Counted from the first letter of the stretch, positions 16,692-25,711 are shown. The stretch: DNA of 64,000 bases from Hyphomonas polymorpha PS728 (GCF_000685315.1 NZ_ARYM01000017.1:23502-87501), one strand, 5' to 3'. Program-made: numbers and translations. The notes: generated from the sequence alone by a model not told the origin.

Positions 16692-17051
16692 GTGACAAAA
16701 ATCCTGCTTGCTGAAGACGATGATTCGATGCGCACTTTCCTGGCTTCAGCGCTGCGGCGCGCCGGGCATGATGTGCAGGATTATGCGGACGGCGAAACGG
16801 CGCTTCAGGCGCTTGAGCGCGAAGTGTTCGACCTGCTGCTCACCGACATCGTGATGCCGGGGCTCGACGGGATCGAGCTGGCCCGCCGCGGCGCCGAACT
16901 CGACCCGGCAATGAAGATTGTCTTCATCACCGGGTTTGCTGCTGTGGCGCTCTCTTCGGGCTCGCCCACGCCGGCGGGCGCCAAGGTTCTTTCCAAGCCC
17001 TTCCACCTTCGCGAAATCGTCGAAGAGGTGGACAAGGTGATGGCGGCCTGA
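16692..17051 (+). CDS. cpdR: Single-domain response regulator CpdR
   Basis: A 119-residue receiver-only protein from GTG 16692. The acidic pocket is EDDD at 8-11, the phospho-acceptor Asp is D52 (LLTDIVMPGLDG), Thr is T80, and the conserved Lys is K102 (LSKPFHL). The IVFITGFAAVAL and PAGAKVLSKPFHLRE segments are characteristic of CpdR. Unphosphorylated CpdR primes the ClpXP protease for degradation of substrates such as PdeA and, indirectly, CtrA; CckA-ChpT phosphorylation switches it off. Its presence fits the CtrA-like boxes of the flagellar locus. Confidence 0.9.
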   Translation: MTKILLAEDDDSMRTFLASALRRAGHDVQDYADGETALQALEREVFDLLLTDIVMPGLDGIELARRGAELDPAMKIVFITGFAAVALSSGSPTPAGAKVLSKPFHLREIVEEVDKVMAA

Positions 17052-17093
17052 GGCAGGCTGGGCTGCTGGCTGCACATCTCGCATAAAGGCCGC

Positions 17094-17122
17094 TTGACGC
17101 GCCAGCGCGGATTGTCCATTAC
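17094..17122 (+). promoter_or_regulatory. Probable promoter of tRNA-Val
   Basis: TTGACG (17094-17099), a 17-base spacer and CATTAC (17117-17122) lie 42 bases before the tRNA. The -35 element is near consensus and the -10 is weak. Confidence 0.45.
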
Positions 17123-17164
17123 GCCTCTTCTTCAGGATTGGCCCCGACGGGTCATTGCCGAGAA

Positions 17165-17239
<75 letters not shown>

Positions 17240-17300
17240 TTCTTTCCCCGAGCTTGAGAATCGACCGCTCCACGCAGCGCATTGCACCACCGCCTCACTT

Positions 17301-18257
17301 TCAGTGGCTATCCGAATGCTCAATCCGTGTCAGCTTGTCCGGGTTTTTGACGATATAAATGGCAAAGATCTTCCCATCGCGAATGGCCAGGGCGGTTGTC
17401 TGCAGCTTGCCGTTTTGATCCAGGCCAACATAGCCAGGTAAGCCGCCGATGGTTGCCGTCCGCAGCAGGGCAGGCGGAGCCGCAGCCTTCCGGCGCGCGG
17501 AAACGAATAGCCGCAGTGCGCTCTGAAGGCCGTGAATGACATTCCGGAATGCCAGCACCTTGCCGCCGCCATCGCTATGTATCTCGACATCGCGCGCAAG
17601 CAGCGCCGAGAGGGCCGCGACATTGCCATCGCGAGAGGCTGCAAAAAAGGCGCGGGCAATTCGGTCGGCTTCTGTTGCATCAAGGCTGAAACGCGGCCGG
17701 GCGTGCAGAACATTCTTTCGGGCGCGGGCCGCCAGTTGCCGCACGGCGGCGGGTTCCCGGTCAAGCGTGACGGCGACTTCGGTCAGCGGGATGTCGAACA
17801 CATCGTGGAGAAGGAAGGCCGCCCTTTCCAGGGGCGAGAGCCGCTCCAGCGCCAACATCAGCGTGACGGTGACATCGTCCGTGAGGGGCTCCTCCCGATC
17901 GGCGGGCTCGATCCATGGCTCGGGCAGCCATGGGCCAACATAGACTTCGCGGCGGGCGCGCGCCGATTTCATCCGATCAAGGCATAACCTTGTGACAATG
18001 CGGGTGAGATAGGCAGCTGGGGTGCGGACTTCGGCCTCAACGCACGCCCACCGCAACCAGGCATCCTGCAGCACATCTTCCGCCTCACTGATCGAGCCCA
18101 GCATCCGGTAGCCCAGACGAAGCAGGCGTTCCCGTTCCAGGGAAAATTCCTGGGTCCTCCGGTCGCCGCGGGGCGTAGCGGCTCCCACGTCAATCGCCAC
18201 CGCGCTCTTGAGGTTGCGCAGAGGCGGGTCCGTATCGTTCCTGTCGTGCCGCCTCAT
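17301..18257 (-). CDS. sigJ: ECF41-type sigma factor with SnoaL-like C-terminal domain
   Basis: A 318-residue protein from ATG 18257 (AAGGAAAG upstream). Sigma-70 regions 2 and 4 occupy about 38-190 (RLGYRMLGSISEAEDVLQDAWLRW; TLDREPAAVRQLAARARK). They are followed by a SnoaL/NTF2-like domain (RAFFAASRDGNVAALSALLARDVEIHSDGGGK). The three ECF41 hallmarks are all present: the WLPEP linker at 110-114, DGGGK at 229-233, and NPDKL near the C-terminus. In ECF41 the C-terminal domain replaces an anti-sigma factor and modulates activity. The divergent AhpD-like gene is the expected single target. Confidence 0.92.
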   Translation of the reverse strand: MRRHDRNDTDPPLRNLKSAVAIDVGAATPRGDRRTQEFSLERERLLRLGYRMLGSISEAEDVLQDAWLRWACVEAEVRTPAAYLTRIVTRLCLDRMKSARARREVYVGPWLPEPWIEPADREEPLTDDVTVTLMLALERLSPLERAAFLLHDVFDIPLTEVAVTLDREPAAVRQLAARARKNVLHARPRFSLDATEADRIARAFFAASRDGNVAALSALLARDVEIHSDGGGKVLAFRNVIHGLQSALRLFVSARRKAAAPPALLRTATIGGLPGYVGLDQNGKLQTTALAIRDGKIFAIYIVKNPDKLTRIEHSDSH

Positions 18258-18329
18258 ATCACTTTCCTTACACGTGTTACCTGCCCCTCGGGCGCACGGC
18301 CCCCCCCCAGAAATAAAATCAGGCCGGGA

Positions 18330-18356
18330 TGTCACGCTTCCAACTGCCGTCTCGTC
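18330..18356 (+). promoter_or_regulatory. Candidate ECF41 promoter before the AhpD-like gene
   Basis: TGTCACG (18330-18336), a 16-base spacer and CGTC (18353-18356) match the TGTCACA/CGTC elements described for ECF41 targets. The site lies 45 bases before ATG 18401. It follows a run of nine C (18300-18308). Confidence 0.65.
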
Positions 18357-18400
18357 ATCCCAGCAGCGCCGCCCAATGGCGCAAAGTCAAGGAGACTATC

Positions 18401-18856
18401 ATGACTGAGATCCCTCGCCTCACCTGGCACGAAATCGCCCCAGCTGGAGCCAAGGCCCTGTTCGGCATCCATCACTATATCAGGAACGCGACGAGCCTGC
18501 CTGAGGAACTTATCCACCTGGTGTTCCTGCGCGTTTCGCAGATCAATGGCTGCGCGCATTGTATCGATCTGCATACACGCGATCTTTTGAAAACCATGGC
18601 GGCGGACAAGGTTACTCTTCTTCCGGTCTGGGCGGAGGTGCCCCACCTGTTCCCGCCGCAGTACCGCGCTGCGCTGGCCTGGGCCGAAGAGGTGACCTTG
18701 GTGAGCGAGACCAACGCCTCAGATGAAGCCTATGCGGCGGCTTCGGCCGTTTTCGAGCCGAAGGACTTGGTCGACCTCACAATCGCGATCGCGGCTATGA
18801 ACGCCTTCAACCGGCTCGGAGCGCCTTTCCGGCTGCCGGTTCAGGCACGTCCCTGA
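18401..18856 (+). CDS. AhpD/carboxymuconolactone-decarboxylase-like protein
   Basis: A 151-residue protein from ATG 18401 (AAGGAGA upstream). The AhpD core is EELIHLVFLRVSQINGCAHCIDLHTR, with the redox pair C51/C54 and H58. Family members are alkylhydroperoxidase-type thiol enzymes or gamma-carboxymuconolactone decarboxylases; the CxxC-xxx-H pattern favours the former. Pairing with a divergent ECF41 sigma gene is the classic ECF41 context, so expression is probably sigma-specific under an unknown stress. Confidence 0.85.
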   Translation: MTEIPRLTWHEIAPAGAKALFGIHHYIRNATSLPEELIHLVFLRVSQINGCAHCIDLHTRDLLKTMAADKVTLLPVWAEVPHLFPPQYRAALAWAEEVTLVSETNASDEAYAAASAVFEPKDLVDLTIAIAAMNAFNRLGAPFRLPVQARP

Positions 18857-19062
18857 GGGGGTAAGCGGCGCTATTGCTTCAATGCAGCGGCGCCGCTCAG
18901 CTCCATCCAGCAAGGTCTGAGCGCCGCAATAGGCCCGAATGGCCATATTTCAATATTCGATATTTGCCGTTTTTCGATAAATATTTCTTGCGTGGCAAAA
19001 CTGCTTTGCTACCTTTCCGCAACGTCCGCAGTCCTGCGGGAAACATCGGAGGCGTGAGCAAG

Positions 19063-20253
19063 ATGGCGCAGACAACCAGCCCCTCGGCACTTCAGTATCT
19101 CGACAAGGCAATGGGCGGCCTGAAACAGCTCGGCCTTGTGCCGGACAATAGCAAGAATGGCGCGGCGCCCATCGTGGCGCTGCTGGAACAGATTGCTCAT
19201 CTCGAGCCGGAAAAAGTGGCGGCGATTGCCCGCACGCTGGATCAGGCGAGCCTCTTCAATGATGTGGTGCGCGAACAGGTGGCCGGGATTACCATCGGCG
19301 AGCGCTATCAGGGCATCACCACGGCCTTCAATACCATCCGGGATGACGCGAAGTCTCTTGTGGACCAGTATGCGGACGGCAAGATCTCCACCATGGAGCG
19401 TGTCTCGAATGTCTGGATGAAGATGACGCGCGGCGACATCGCCGCCCGCTTCGGCAAGATCAAGGATCTTTATCTGGAGGTTCAGGACGAATCGGCCAAC
19501 CAGATCGACCGGGAACGGAAGATCCTTGAGGCCTATCTCGATTTCCGCGGCGCGATGAAACAGTCCGAAGTGCTGGCGCTGGAAGTGCTCAAAGCGGCTG
19601 AGGCGGAGCTGGAAGCCGCCCGGTTGAAAGTGGGGGAGGCGGTGGCCGCGGTTGCGGGCTATTCCGGTGAAGACCCGGCCGAGCGCGCCCGCTTCGAGCT
19701 TGCCCGTGACGAACAGCTGCGACTGCTGCAGGCGGAGGAAAAGCGGTATCAGGTTTCCAAGGACCTCTCCGACAATATCACCATCGGCTACAACACATCC
19801 GAAGTGATCATGGCGCGGCTTGTTCAGACCACGAGCGCCAAGGAGCGGGTGTATGCCCAGTCTGTCAGCTTCTTCTCCACCAATGAGATCGTGCTGACGG
19901 CCCTGACGGCAAGCTTCACTGGCATGCATGGCCTGCACGAATCCACTCAGACGCTGGAAGCAATGAAGAAGGGTGTGGACCAGAGCCTGGAAGTGCTGGC
20001 CGATATTGGCGGGCAGATCCAGGAAGCGGCGGTGAAAGCGGGCTATGGGCCCACGGTGTCTGCGGCCTCGGTCAAGATGCTGGTGGAAAGCGTCGTTTCC
20101 TATCAGGAGCGTACACAGACGATCATTGCGGAAATGCGCAAGCTTGCCACTCAGAACTCTGAGGAAATCCGGGAAGCGGTGGAGGATGGCAAGCGGCGCC
20201 TGACGAAACTGGTTGAGGAGGGCGCGACCCTCGCGCTGCTTCCCAAGCCGTGA
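19063..20253 (+). CDS. Helical protein of unknown function, first of a three-gene module
   Basis: From ATG 19063 (GGAGG about 10 bases upstream) this is a 396-residue, almost entirely alpha-helical, charged protein without signal peptide or membrane segment. Long amphipathic helices (ILEAYLDFRGAMKQSEVLALEVLKAAEAELEAARLK; ERTQTIIAEMRKLATQNSEEIREAVEDGKRR) predict coiled coils. The size and the central ...SKDLSDNITIGYNTSEVI... region faintly recall TelA/toxic-anion-resistance proteins, but I cannot confirm this. The next gene starts inside its stop (GTGA), so the two are coupled. Confidence 0.75.
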   Translation: MAQTTSPSALQYLDKAMGGLKQLGLVPDNSKNGAAPIVALLEQIAHLEPEKVAAIARTLDQASLFNDVVREQVAGITIGERYQGITTAFNTIRDDAKSLVDQYADGKISTMERVSNVWMKMTRGDIAARFGKIKDLYLEVQDESANQIDRERKILEAYLDFRGAMKQSEVLALEVLKAAEAELEAARLKVGEAVAAVAGYSGEDPAERARFELARDEQLRLLQAEEKRYQVSKDLSDNITIGYNTSEVIMARLVQTTSAKERVYAQSVSFFSTNEIVLTALTASFTGMHGLHESTQTLEAMKKGVDQSLEVLADIGGQIQEAAVKAGYGPTVSAASVKMLVESVVSYQERTQTIIAEMRKLATQNSEEIREAVEDGKRRLTKLVEEGATLALLPKP

Positions 20254-21200
20254 ACCAGCCCGCCACCCCTCTGGCAAAAGACACGAGCAAGCTCGACGAT
20301 GTCCTTCTCGCAATGGATGTCGTCGATACGCTGCGCCACCGGGAACAGCTTGTCCTCAGCGAGCTGGACGCCGGGGCGCGGGAGGCCGCGCTGCTCGCGC
20401 GCCTTAAGGAAATCTATGCGGCCCAGGGCATTGATGTGCCGGAGAGCATCCTGAAGGAAGGCGTGAAGGCGCTGGAAGAGCGCCGCTTCCAGTATGAGCC
20501 GCCCAAGCCGTCGCTATCGGTTACCCTTGCGAAAATCTATATCGCCCGCGGCCGGTGGATGATGCCGGCTGTGCTGGCGGTGATCGCGGCGGGGTCGTTG
20601 GGCGCTGCCTGGCATCTGGGCGTGGCGGTGCCTGAGCGGCAAAGGGCAGAAGCGGCACGGATCGAGATCGCCGATACGCTTCCCTCCGAGATCGGACGGC
20701 TGCATGACGCAGTAATGGGCGTGGCGCTGGAAGACGCTGCGCGCCTCAAGGCCGATGCATTCAAGGCGGAGGGCGAGCGGGCGATTGCCGCGAGCGATGT
20801 GAAGGCCGCCCGCGCCGCGCGGGACGCTCTGGCGTTGCTGCAGCAGGATGTGTCGGCGGTTTATGAGGTGCGGGTTGTCTATGGGCCGGGCGAGGCGCGC
20901 TCCGGCGTTTTCCGCATCCCCGAAGATGTGCCGGGCGGACGGAACTATTACCTGATCGTGGAAGCCGTCGACCCGAACGGCGTGCTGGTTCAGGTGCCGG
21001 TGACCAGCGAGGAAGATCGCCGCTCGGCCCGGGTCACCCGCTGGGGCCAGCGGGTGCCGGAGGCTGTATTCCAGTCGGTGGCAGACGATAAAGGCGATGA
21101 TCAGATCATCCAGAAATCCGTTATCGGACGGAAATCTGCAGGGTATCTCTCGCCGGAGTTTACCGTAGAGACGCCGGGCGGGACCATTCTGGAATGGTGA
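20250..21200 (+). CDS. Single-pass membrane protein, possibly DUF6384, second of module
   Basis: A 316-residue protein from GTG 20250, overlapping the previous stop by four bases. Residues 1-85 are a soluble helical region (LDDVLLAMDVVDTLRHREQLVLSELDAG...). One membrane segment is at about 98-120 (WMMPAVLAVIAAGSLGAAWHL), then a helical stalk and a beta-rich C-terminal domain (YEVRVVYGPGEARSGVFRIPEDVPGGRNYYLIVEAVDPNG). The DVVDTLRHRE opening matches my memory of DUF6384, uncertainly. The probable topology is N-terminus in the cytoplasm, C-terminal domain in the periplasm. Confidence 0.75.
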   Translation: MNQPATPLAKDTSKLDDVLLAMDVVDTLRHREQLVLSELDAGAREAALLARLKEIYAAQGIDVPESILKEGVKALEERRFQYEPPKPSLSVTLAKIYIARGRWMMPAVLAVIAAGSLGAAWHLGVAVPERQRAEAARIEIADTLPSEIGRLHDAVMGVALEDAARLKADAFKAEGERAIAASDVKAARAARDALALLQQDVSAVYEVRVVYGPGEARSGVFRIPEDVPGGRNYYLIVEAVDPNGVLVQVPVTSEEDRRSARVTRWGQRVPEAVFQSVADDKGDDQIIQKSVIGRKSAGYLSPEFTVETPGGTILEW

Positions 21201-21204
21201 CGGG

Positions 21205-22773
21205 ATGAACAGGACTTTCAATGGCCGCGACGCGCTCGCCGAGATCGACACGCTGGTTGCCCGCACCCGCGCGTCGCTGGCGGAGGCGTTGTCGGCTGCC
21301 GATGCTGCAGAGGCCCGCCGGGCGGCGATCCAGAAGGAGCAGGCGAGCGCCTATGCCGCCCTGGCGCAGCTGAGGCTCAGCTATGCGCAGGCCGGAAACG
21401 GGGGCGTCTCTTCCCTTGAGAAGGTGGCCGCCTCCACGAGCGACATTGCCGAGCGCCATGCGGCTTTCGTGGAGCGGGAGCGCGCAGCGCTGGAAGCGGC
21501 TGGGGCGGCGCTGAATGCCAAGGAGGCGGCGCGCGCCGATCTGGCGGCGGCCCATGACGCGGCCATTGATGCGTTTGAGGCGCGGGTTGCCGAGGCCGAG
21601 GCGCGGCTGAAAGAGAGCAATGAATATGCTGTGCTGACCGGCGCTGCCGAAGAGGCGCGCGCGATGACGGGGCGCGCGGCGGAGAAGCTGGAAATCGCGC
21701 GGGCAGACCGGGAAGAGAAGGGGCGGCCCTACCGGGATGACAAGCTCTTCAGCTATCTCTGGGCCCGGAAGTTCCGGTCCCCGGACTACAGGGCGCCGCT
21801 TCTGATCCGGATGCTGGACGGCTGGGTGGCAAGGCTCTGCCGGTATGATCAGGCCTTCCTCAATTATCAGCGTCTGACCGAGCTGCCCGAGCGCATTGCA
21901 GAACATGCCGCCTATATGGCCCGGCTGGCGGAAGAGGCTGAGGCAAAGCTGGTTGAAGCCGAAGCCGCCGCGATGGCGACGGCAGGCACGGAGGCGCTGA
22001 AGGAGGAGGTTGAGAATCTCCGCGCCGCCATCGAGGCCTGCGACGCGGAGATTGCCGAGGCCGAAGCGCGCTACCGGGAAACAGCAGAGCGGCACGAGGC
22101 GGCCTTGCGGCAGGAGGTGGGCCCCGCCGTGGAAGCCCGCCAGATGCTGGAGGCGGAGTTGCGCAAGGCGAGCTTTCCGGATCTGCGGGTGCTGGCGGCT
22201 GAAACGGCCGAGCTGGACGATGACCGGCTGGTGGATACCCTTGTGCGGCTGCGGGCCGAGGAGATGAACCTGGAGCTGGAAGCGAGCCGGGTAGCGGCGC
22301 GTCCCAGCGCCCTGCGGGATGAGCTGGGCCGGGTCGAAGCGCTGCGCCGGCAGTTCAAACAGGCGCGGTTTGACAGCCCTTATGCCATTGTTTCCAAAGC
22401 CGCCTTCGAGGAAGTGATCGCCGACCTGATGCGCGACAAGATTGATGTGCGCGGCGCGTTGCAGCGACTGAGCCGATCTGTACGGCGGGCGGAGGCGCCG
22501 GTCCAGGCCCATCCTGATTTCGGGGGGCAGGGCCGCAGCCAGACGATTGGTTTGCCCGATGTGCTGGGGGGTGTGATCGGCGGCGTTCTGGGCGAAGTGC
22601 TGGAGGAAGTGATCCGCGAGACAACGCGGGGCGGGGGCGGATATGGATCGGGCCCGATCTTTCCGGGGCCGCCGAAACGTCCCTCCCGGCCCTCACGCAG
22701 CGGCGGGCGCTCGTTCCCTACCGGCGGGAGCCGGCGTGGGGGAGGCGGCTTCAAGACGGGCGGCGGCTTCTGA
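21205..22773 (+). CDS. Coiled-coil protein with glycine-rich tail, third of module
   Basis: A 522-residue protein. Residues 1-190 and 240-440 are long Ala/Glu/Arg-rich coiled coils interrupted by a conserved-looking aromatic insertion (KLFSYLWARKFRSPDYRAPLLIRMLDGWVARLCRYDQAFLNYQRL). The end has a hydrophobic Gly/Val segment (GLPDVLGGVIGGVLGEVLEEVI) and a Gly/Ser/Pro/Arg-rich tail. I do not recognise a family. It starts four bases after the second gene, so the three genes form one operon. A scaffold or membrane-associated filament role is a guess. Confidence 0.75.
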   Translation: MNRTFNGRDALAEIDTLVARTRASLAEALSAADAAEARRAAIQKEQASAYAALAQLRLSYAQAGNGGVSSLEKVAASTSDIAERHAAFVERERAALEAAGAALNAKEAARADLAAAHDAAIDAFEARVAEAEARLKESNEYAVLTGAAEEARAMTGRAAEKLEIARADREEKGRPYRDDKLFSYLWARKFRSPDYRAPLLIRMLDGWVARLCRYDQAFLNYQRLTELPERIAEHAAYMARLAEEAEAKLVEAEAAAMATAGTEALKEEVENLRAAIEACDAEIAEAEARYRETAERHEAALRQEVGPAVEARQMLEAELRKASFPDLRVLAAETAELDDDRLVDTLVRLRAEEMNLELEASRVAARPSALRDELGRVEALRRQFKQARFDSPYAIVSKAAFEEVIADLMRDKIDVRGALQRLSRSVRRAEAPVQAHPDFGGQGRSQTIGLPDVLGGVIGGVLGEVLEEVIRETTRGGGGYGSGPIFPGPPKRPSRPSRSGGRSFPTGGSRRGGGGFKTGGGF

Positions 22774-22779
22774 AGGATA

Positions 22780-24000
22780 TCAGAGCCCGAGCTGCCCCTT
22801 TGACAGGATGCCGCGCTGGATTTCGTTGGAGCCGGCATAGATCGATCCTGCCCGGTCATTGAGGTATTTGGCTGAGACGGTGACGGCGCTTTCCGGGCCC
22901 ACAACCGGGACATTTTCGGACACATCCGGACAATTCGAGACCAGAACCGGACCGCCGGGGCACGTATGCTGCGGCTGGAAGGGCGCGACGTAGTCCCCGG
23001 CCAGTTCGATGGCGAGTTCGGTCAGGTGCTGGCTGAGCTCGGTGCCACGGATCTTCATCATCGAGGCTTTTAGGCCCGGCGTGCCGCCCCCGGCCAGCTC
23101 TGACATCTGCTGAAGCTCGGCCGCTTCCAGCGCGAGGATTTCTGCCTCGGCCAGCGACAGCTTGCGGGCAAAGCCGGGCTCCAGCAGTCCCTCTTCGGCG
23201 GCTGCGGCGCGCAGCGCCCGGACGCGGGCGAGGAGGCGGGGTCCGTAGGAGGAGCCGCCCCGTTCGAACTCCAGCAGGTATTTGGCGACCGTCCAGCCAT
23301 GGTTCACCTGGCCGACGACATTGGCTTTTGGCACGCGGACATCGGAAAAGAAGACCGCGTTCTGGATATGCTCGCCCGAGAGCATCAGGATCGGGTCAAC
23401 GCGCACGCCGGGGGCATCCATGTCGATCAGCAGGAAGGTGATGCCCTGCTGCAGCTTGCCGGAACTGTCCGTCCGCACCAGGCAGAACATCTTGTTGGCT
23501 TCGTGGGCGTGGGTGGTCCAGATCTTGGAGCCATTGCAGATGAAATCGTCGCCATCCGGGACCGCCGACATGGTGAGGGCGGCAAGGTCCGAGCCGGCAT
23601 GGGGCTCCGAATAACCCTGGCACCAGAAGTCTTCTCCCGAAAGGATGCGGGGGAGGTAGTAATCCTTCTGCGCCTTCGAGCCATGGCCAATCAGGGCGGG
23701 GCCACACATGCCGATGCCCATGGGCGAGAGCGGCGGGGCGCCGGCGCGGGCCATTTCCACGTCAAAGATGTAGCGCTGGGCGGGCGTCCAGTCCGTGCCG
23801 CCATGCGCCACCGGCCAGGAGGGTGCCGCCCAGCCCTGTTTGACCAGGATTGCCTGCCATTCCAGCGCCACTTCCTTGGTCGCATACACACTCGTCATCC
23901 GCCGGGCATAGGCGCGCAGTTCAGGGGTGAGATGATCGGCAAGGAAATCCCGCACCTGATCACGGAAGGCTTCTTCTTCGGGGGTGAAGGACAGGTTCAT
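22780..24000 (-). CDS. Acyl-CoA dehydrogenase
   Basis: A 406-residue flavoenzyme of the acyl-CoA dehydrogenase family: N-terminal helical domain, then CQGYSEPHAGSDLAAL and WTTHAHEANKMFCLVRTD (FAD/substrate binding), and C-terminal YLNDRAGSIYAGSNEIQRGILSKGQLGL, which contains the usual S/AGSNEI FAD-binding loop. It oxidises an acyl-CoA at C2-C3 and passes electrons to ETF. Its start overlaps the stop of the MpaB-like gene (ATGA), so the two are coupled and probably serve one pathway. Confidence 0.93.
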   Translation of the reverse strand: MNLSFTPEEEAFRDQVRDFLADHLTPELRAYARRMTSVYATKEVALEWQAILVKQGWAAPSWPVAHGGTDWTPAQRYIFDVEMARAGAPPLSPMGIGMCGPALIGHGSKAQKDYYLPRILSGEDFWCQGYSEPHAGSDLAALTMSAVPDGDDFICNGSKIWTTHAHEANKMFCLVRTDSSGKLQQGITFLLIDMDAPGVRVDPILMLSGEHIQNAVFFSDVRVPKANVVGQVNHGWTVAKYLLEFERGGSSYGPRLLARVRALRAAAAEEGLLEPGFARKLSLAEAEILALEAAELQQMSELAGGGTPGLKASMMKIRGTELSQHLTELAIELAGDYVAPFQPQHTCPGGPVLVSNCPDVSENVPVVGPESAVTVSAKYLNDRAGSIYAGSNEIQRGILSKGQLGL

Positions 24001-24920
24001 GCGGCGGCCTCCTTGGCCGTTGCGGGGATGCCGGCTGCCTCGATAAGGCGGCGACGTTCGGGTGCGGATTTCCAGACAAAACTGCGGGGCAGGCCGAGAC
24101 GCTCTGCCGCCTGCGCGGCGGGGCCATTGAGATCCGGCGTGCGTTCGGCGATGGCGGCCATGCCTTTCACGGTGAGCCGTCCGAGAGCTGAAAGATCATA
24201 CTCCTTGCCGAGCTGCAGTTTCTGGCGGACGGGGCGGGGCAGGATATCGACAGCGGCATGCACCAGCGCGCTCTGCAGGCCTTTGGGTGCGCCGGGCGCG
24301 GCGCGTCCCGATTTCATGATATCCAGAAATTCGGTGTTGATCGGGTGGGGCTCGAACCGGGGCAGGAGATGGGCCATCATGCAATTGAAATGCTCCACCG
24401 AGCGCAGCGGGTGCTGGACGCCGTAGAGGCGGGCCACCGCTTCGCCTTCGGCGAAGAAGCGATTCATCTCGTCATCTGTCAGCGTTCGGACAAAGCGATG
24501 ATAGGCGATCAGGAAGCCATAGGCGGCGGTGGCGCTTACCCAATCAAGCAGTTCGGGATCAAGGGCGCGGTAGGCCTCGCCCGACGGCGTTTCGCCGCTG
24601 ACGCGGGCGTGCATGTTGGTGACGCCCTGAATGACGCGCCGGGCCGCGCTGGCCGGGCCATAAGTGCCGACCATGGCGGCAATGCCGGTGCGTTTGGAGC
24701 GGCCGATAGGGTCTGTCTTGAAGACCGAATGATCCCAGACGCCGGAACGGATGCGGGCGTCGGCAAATTCCAGCAGCACGGCGCAAACGCCGCCAATGGC
24801 GAGCGCCACGGGATTCTTGAAGACCTGCCATGTAACCGAATCCGGCGGGATCAGGGCCGGCTCACCTAGCGGAGTGGTATAGTCCACCTTCCAGCCGAGA
24901 TAGGATTTTGGATCGCTCAT
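23997..24920 (-). CDS. MpaB-like oxygenase (DUF2236 family)
   Basis: A 307-residue protein of the DUF2236/MpaB/rubber-oxygenase (Lcp) family, recognised by WDHSVFKTDPIGRSKRT, the AAMVGTYGPASAARRVIQGVTNMHARV region with its histidine, and ELLDWVSATAAYGFLIAYHRFV. Members are b-type haem proteins that cleave or oxidise isoprenoid or lipid substrates. The gene precedes and overlaps an acyl-CoA dehydrogenase gene, consistent with oxidation of a lipid-like compound. Confidence 0.85.
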   Translation of the reverse strand: MSDPKSYLGWKVDYTTPLGEPALIPPDSVTWQVFKNPVALAIGGVCAVLLEFADARIRSGVWDHSVFKTDPIGRSKRTGIAAMVGTYGPASAARRVIQGVTNMHARVSGETPSGEAYRALDPELLDWVSATAAYGFLIAYHRFVRTLTDDEMNRFFAEGEAVARLYGVQHPLRSVEHFNCMMAHLLPRFEPHPINTEFLDIMKSGRAAPGAPKGLQSALVHAAVDILPRPVRQKLQLGKEYDLSALGRLTVKGMAAIAERTPDLNGPAAQAAERLGLPRSFVWKSAPERRRLIEAAGIPATAKEAAA

Positions 24921-25069
24921 CGTCTCCTCCCCAGGAGTTTGTGACAGGCATATCGCAGGGCAGGGCGCCCCAAAAGAGACGACGCTGCGTCAGCAGGCAT
25001 CCTAGGGGCGACCGGCTGGGGGAAAACCTGTTACAAATGATAGGCTGCCGGGCCCGTCTTTCCGGCGTC

Positions 25070-25699
25070 TCAGTTGGCCGCCAGTGCCATGTTGCGGACG
25101 TCATCATTCATTGTGGCAAGCTTCACGCTTACAAGATAGGCTTTCTCAGATTCCATATTGGCGAGGATCAGGCCGGCCTGATCAGACGCCATCAGGCGCA
25201 GGAAACCGGCGGCGAAGCCCGGGTCCATCTGGTTGAAGATCTGCGCTGCCTGATCGGGCTTCATCGCGCTGTACATGCGGGCGAGGTGGTCGATGTCCTT
25301 GTCGGAGCTGACCTGCATTTCCTGCCACCGGGCCTCGAGGGTTTCCTGCAGAACCTTCAGTTCAGCGGTTTGTTGCTGCAGCTGGTTTTCCCAGGTCTGA
25401 AGTTCGATCTTCTGCTGCCTGATTTCTTCGCGTTCGGATTCGAACAGCCATTGATCCTCTTCAAGAAGCGAGGCGGATTCAGAAGAAAAGCAGACCTGAG
25501 TGAGGTTGCCTGAGCTGGCAGCGGCTGGTTGCGGGGCGGGCGCCGCTTTCGGCACCGACGGAGTGGCAGCTGCATTTGCGCCCGTAGCGGGCGCCTGCTC
25601 TGCGAAAGCGAGCGCATCAGGCAGGAAGCGGGTGGCGCCTCCGATTGTGAAGAGGACACCGAGAGTGAGCAGGACGTTCGAGCGGTTGTGCATGGGCAT
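25070..25699 (-). CDS. motE: MotE-like flagellar motor accessory protein
   Basis: A 209-residue secreted or anchored protein: N-terminal hydrophobic signal (NVLLTLGVLFTIGGATRFL), a Pro/Ala linker, a coiled coil (ESEREEIRQQKIELQTWENQLQQQTAELKVL), and an MgtE-N/FliG-like C-terminal domain (LARMYSAMKPDQAAQIFNQMDPGFAAGFLRLM). This is the plan of rhizobial MotE, the periplasmic chaperone of MotC. It is the last of a three-gene minus-strand set headed by fliL. Confidence 0.75.
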   Translation of the reverse strand: MPMHNRSNVLLTLGVLFTIGGATRFLPDALAFAEQAPATGANAAATPSVPKAAPAPQPAAASSGNLTQVCFSSESASLLEEDQWLFESEREEIRQQKIELQTWENQLQQQTAELKVLQETLEARWQEMQVSSDKDIDHLARMYSAMKPDQAAQIFNQMDPGFAAGFLRLMASDQAGLILANMESEKAYLVSVKLATMNDDVRNMALAAN

Positions 25700-25711
25700 A
25701 ACTCTTTTCGA

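Noticed and set aside
19009..20313. 434-residue minus-strand frame opposite the first gene of the unknown module
   Set aside because: Antisense shadow; His/Arg/Leu-rich composition typical of the reverse complement of GC-rich coding DNA.
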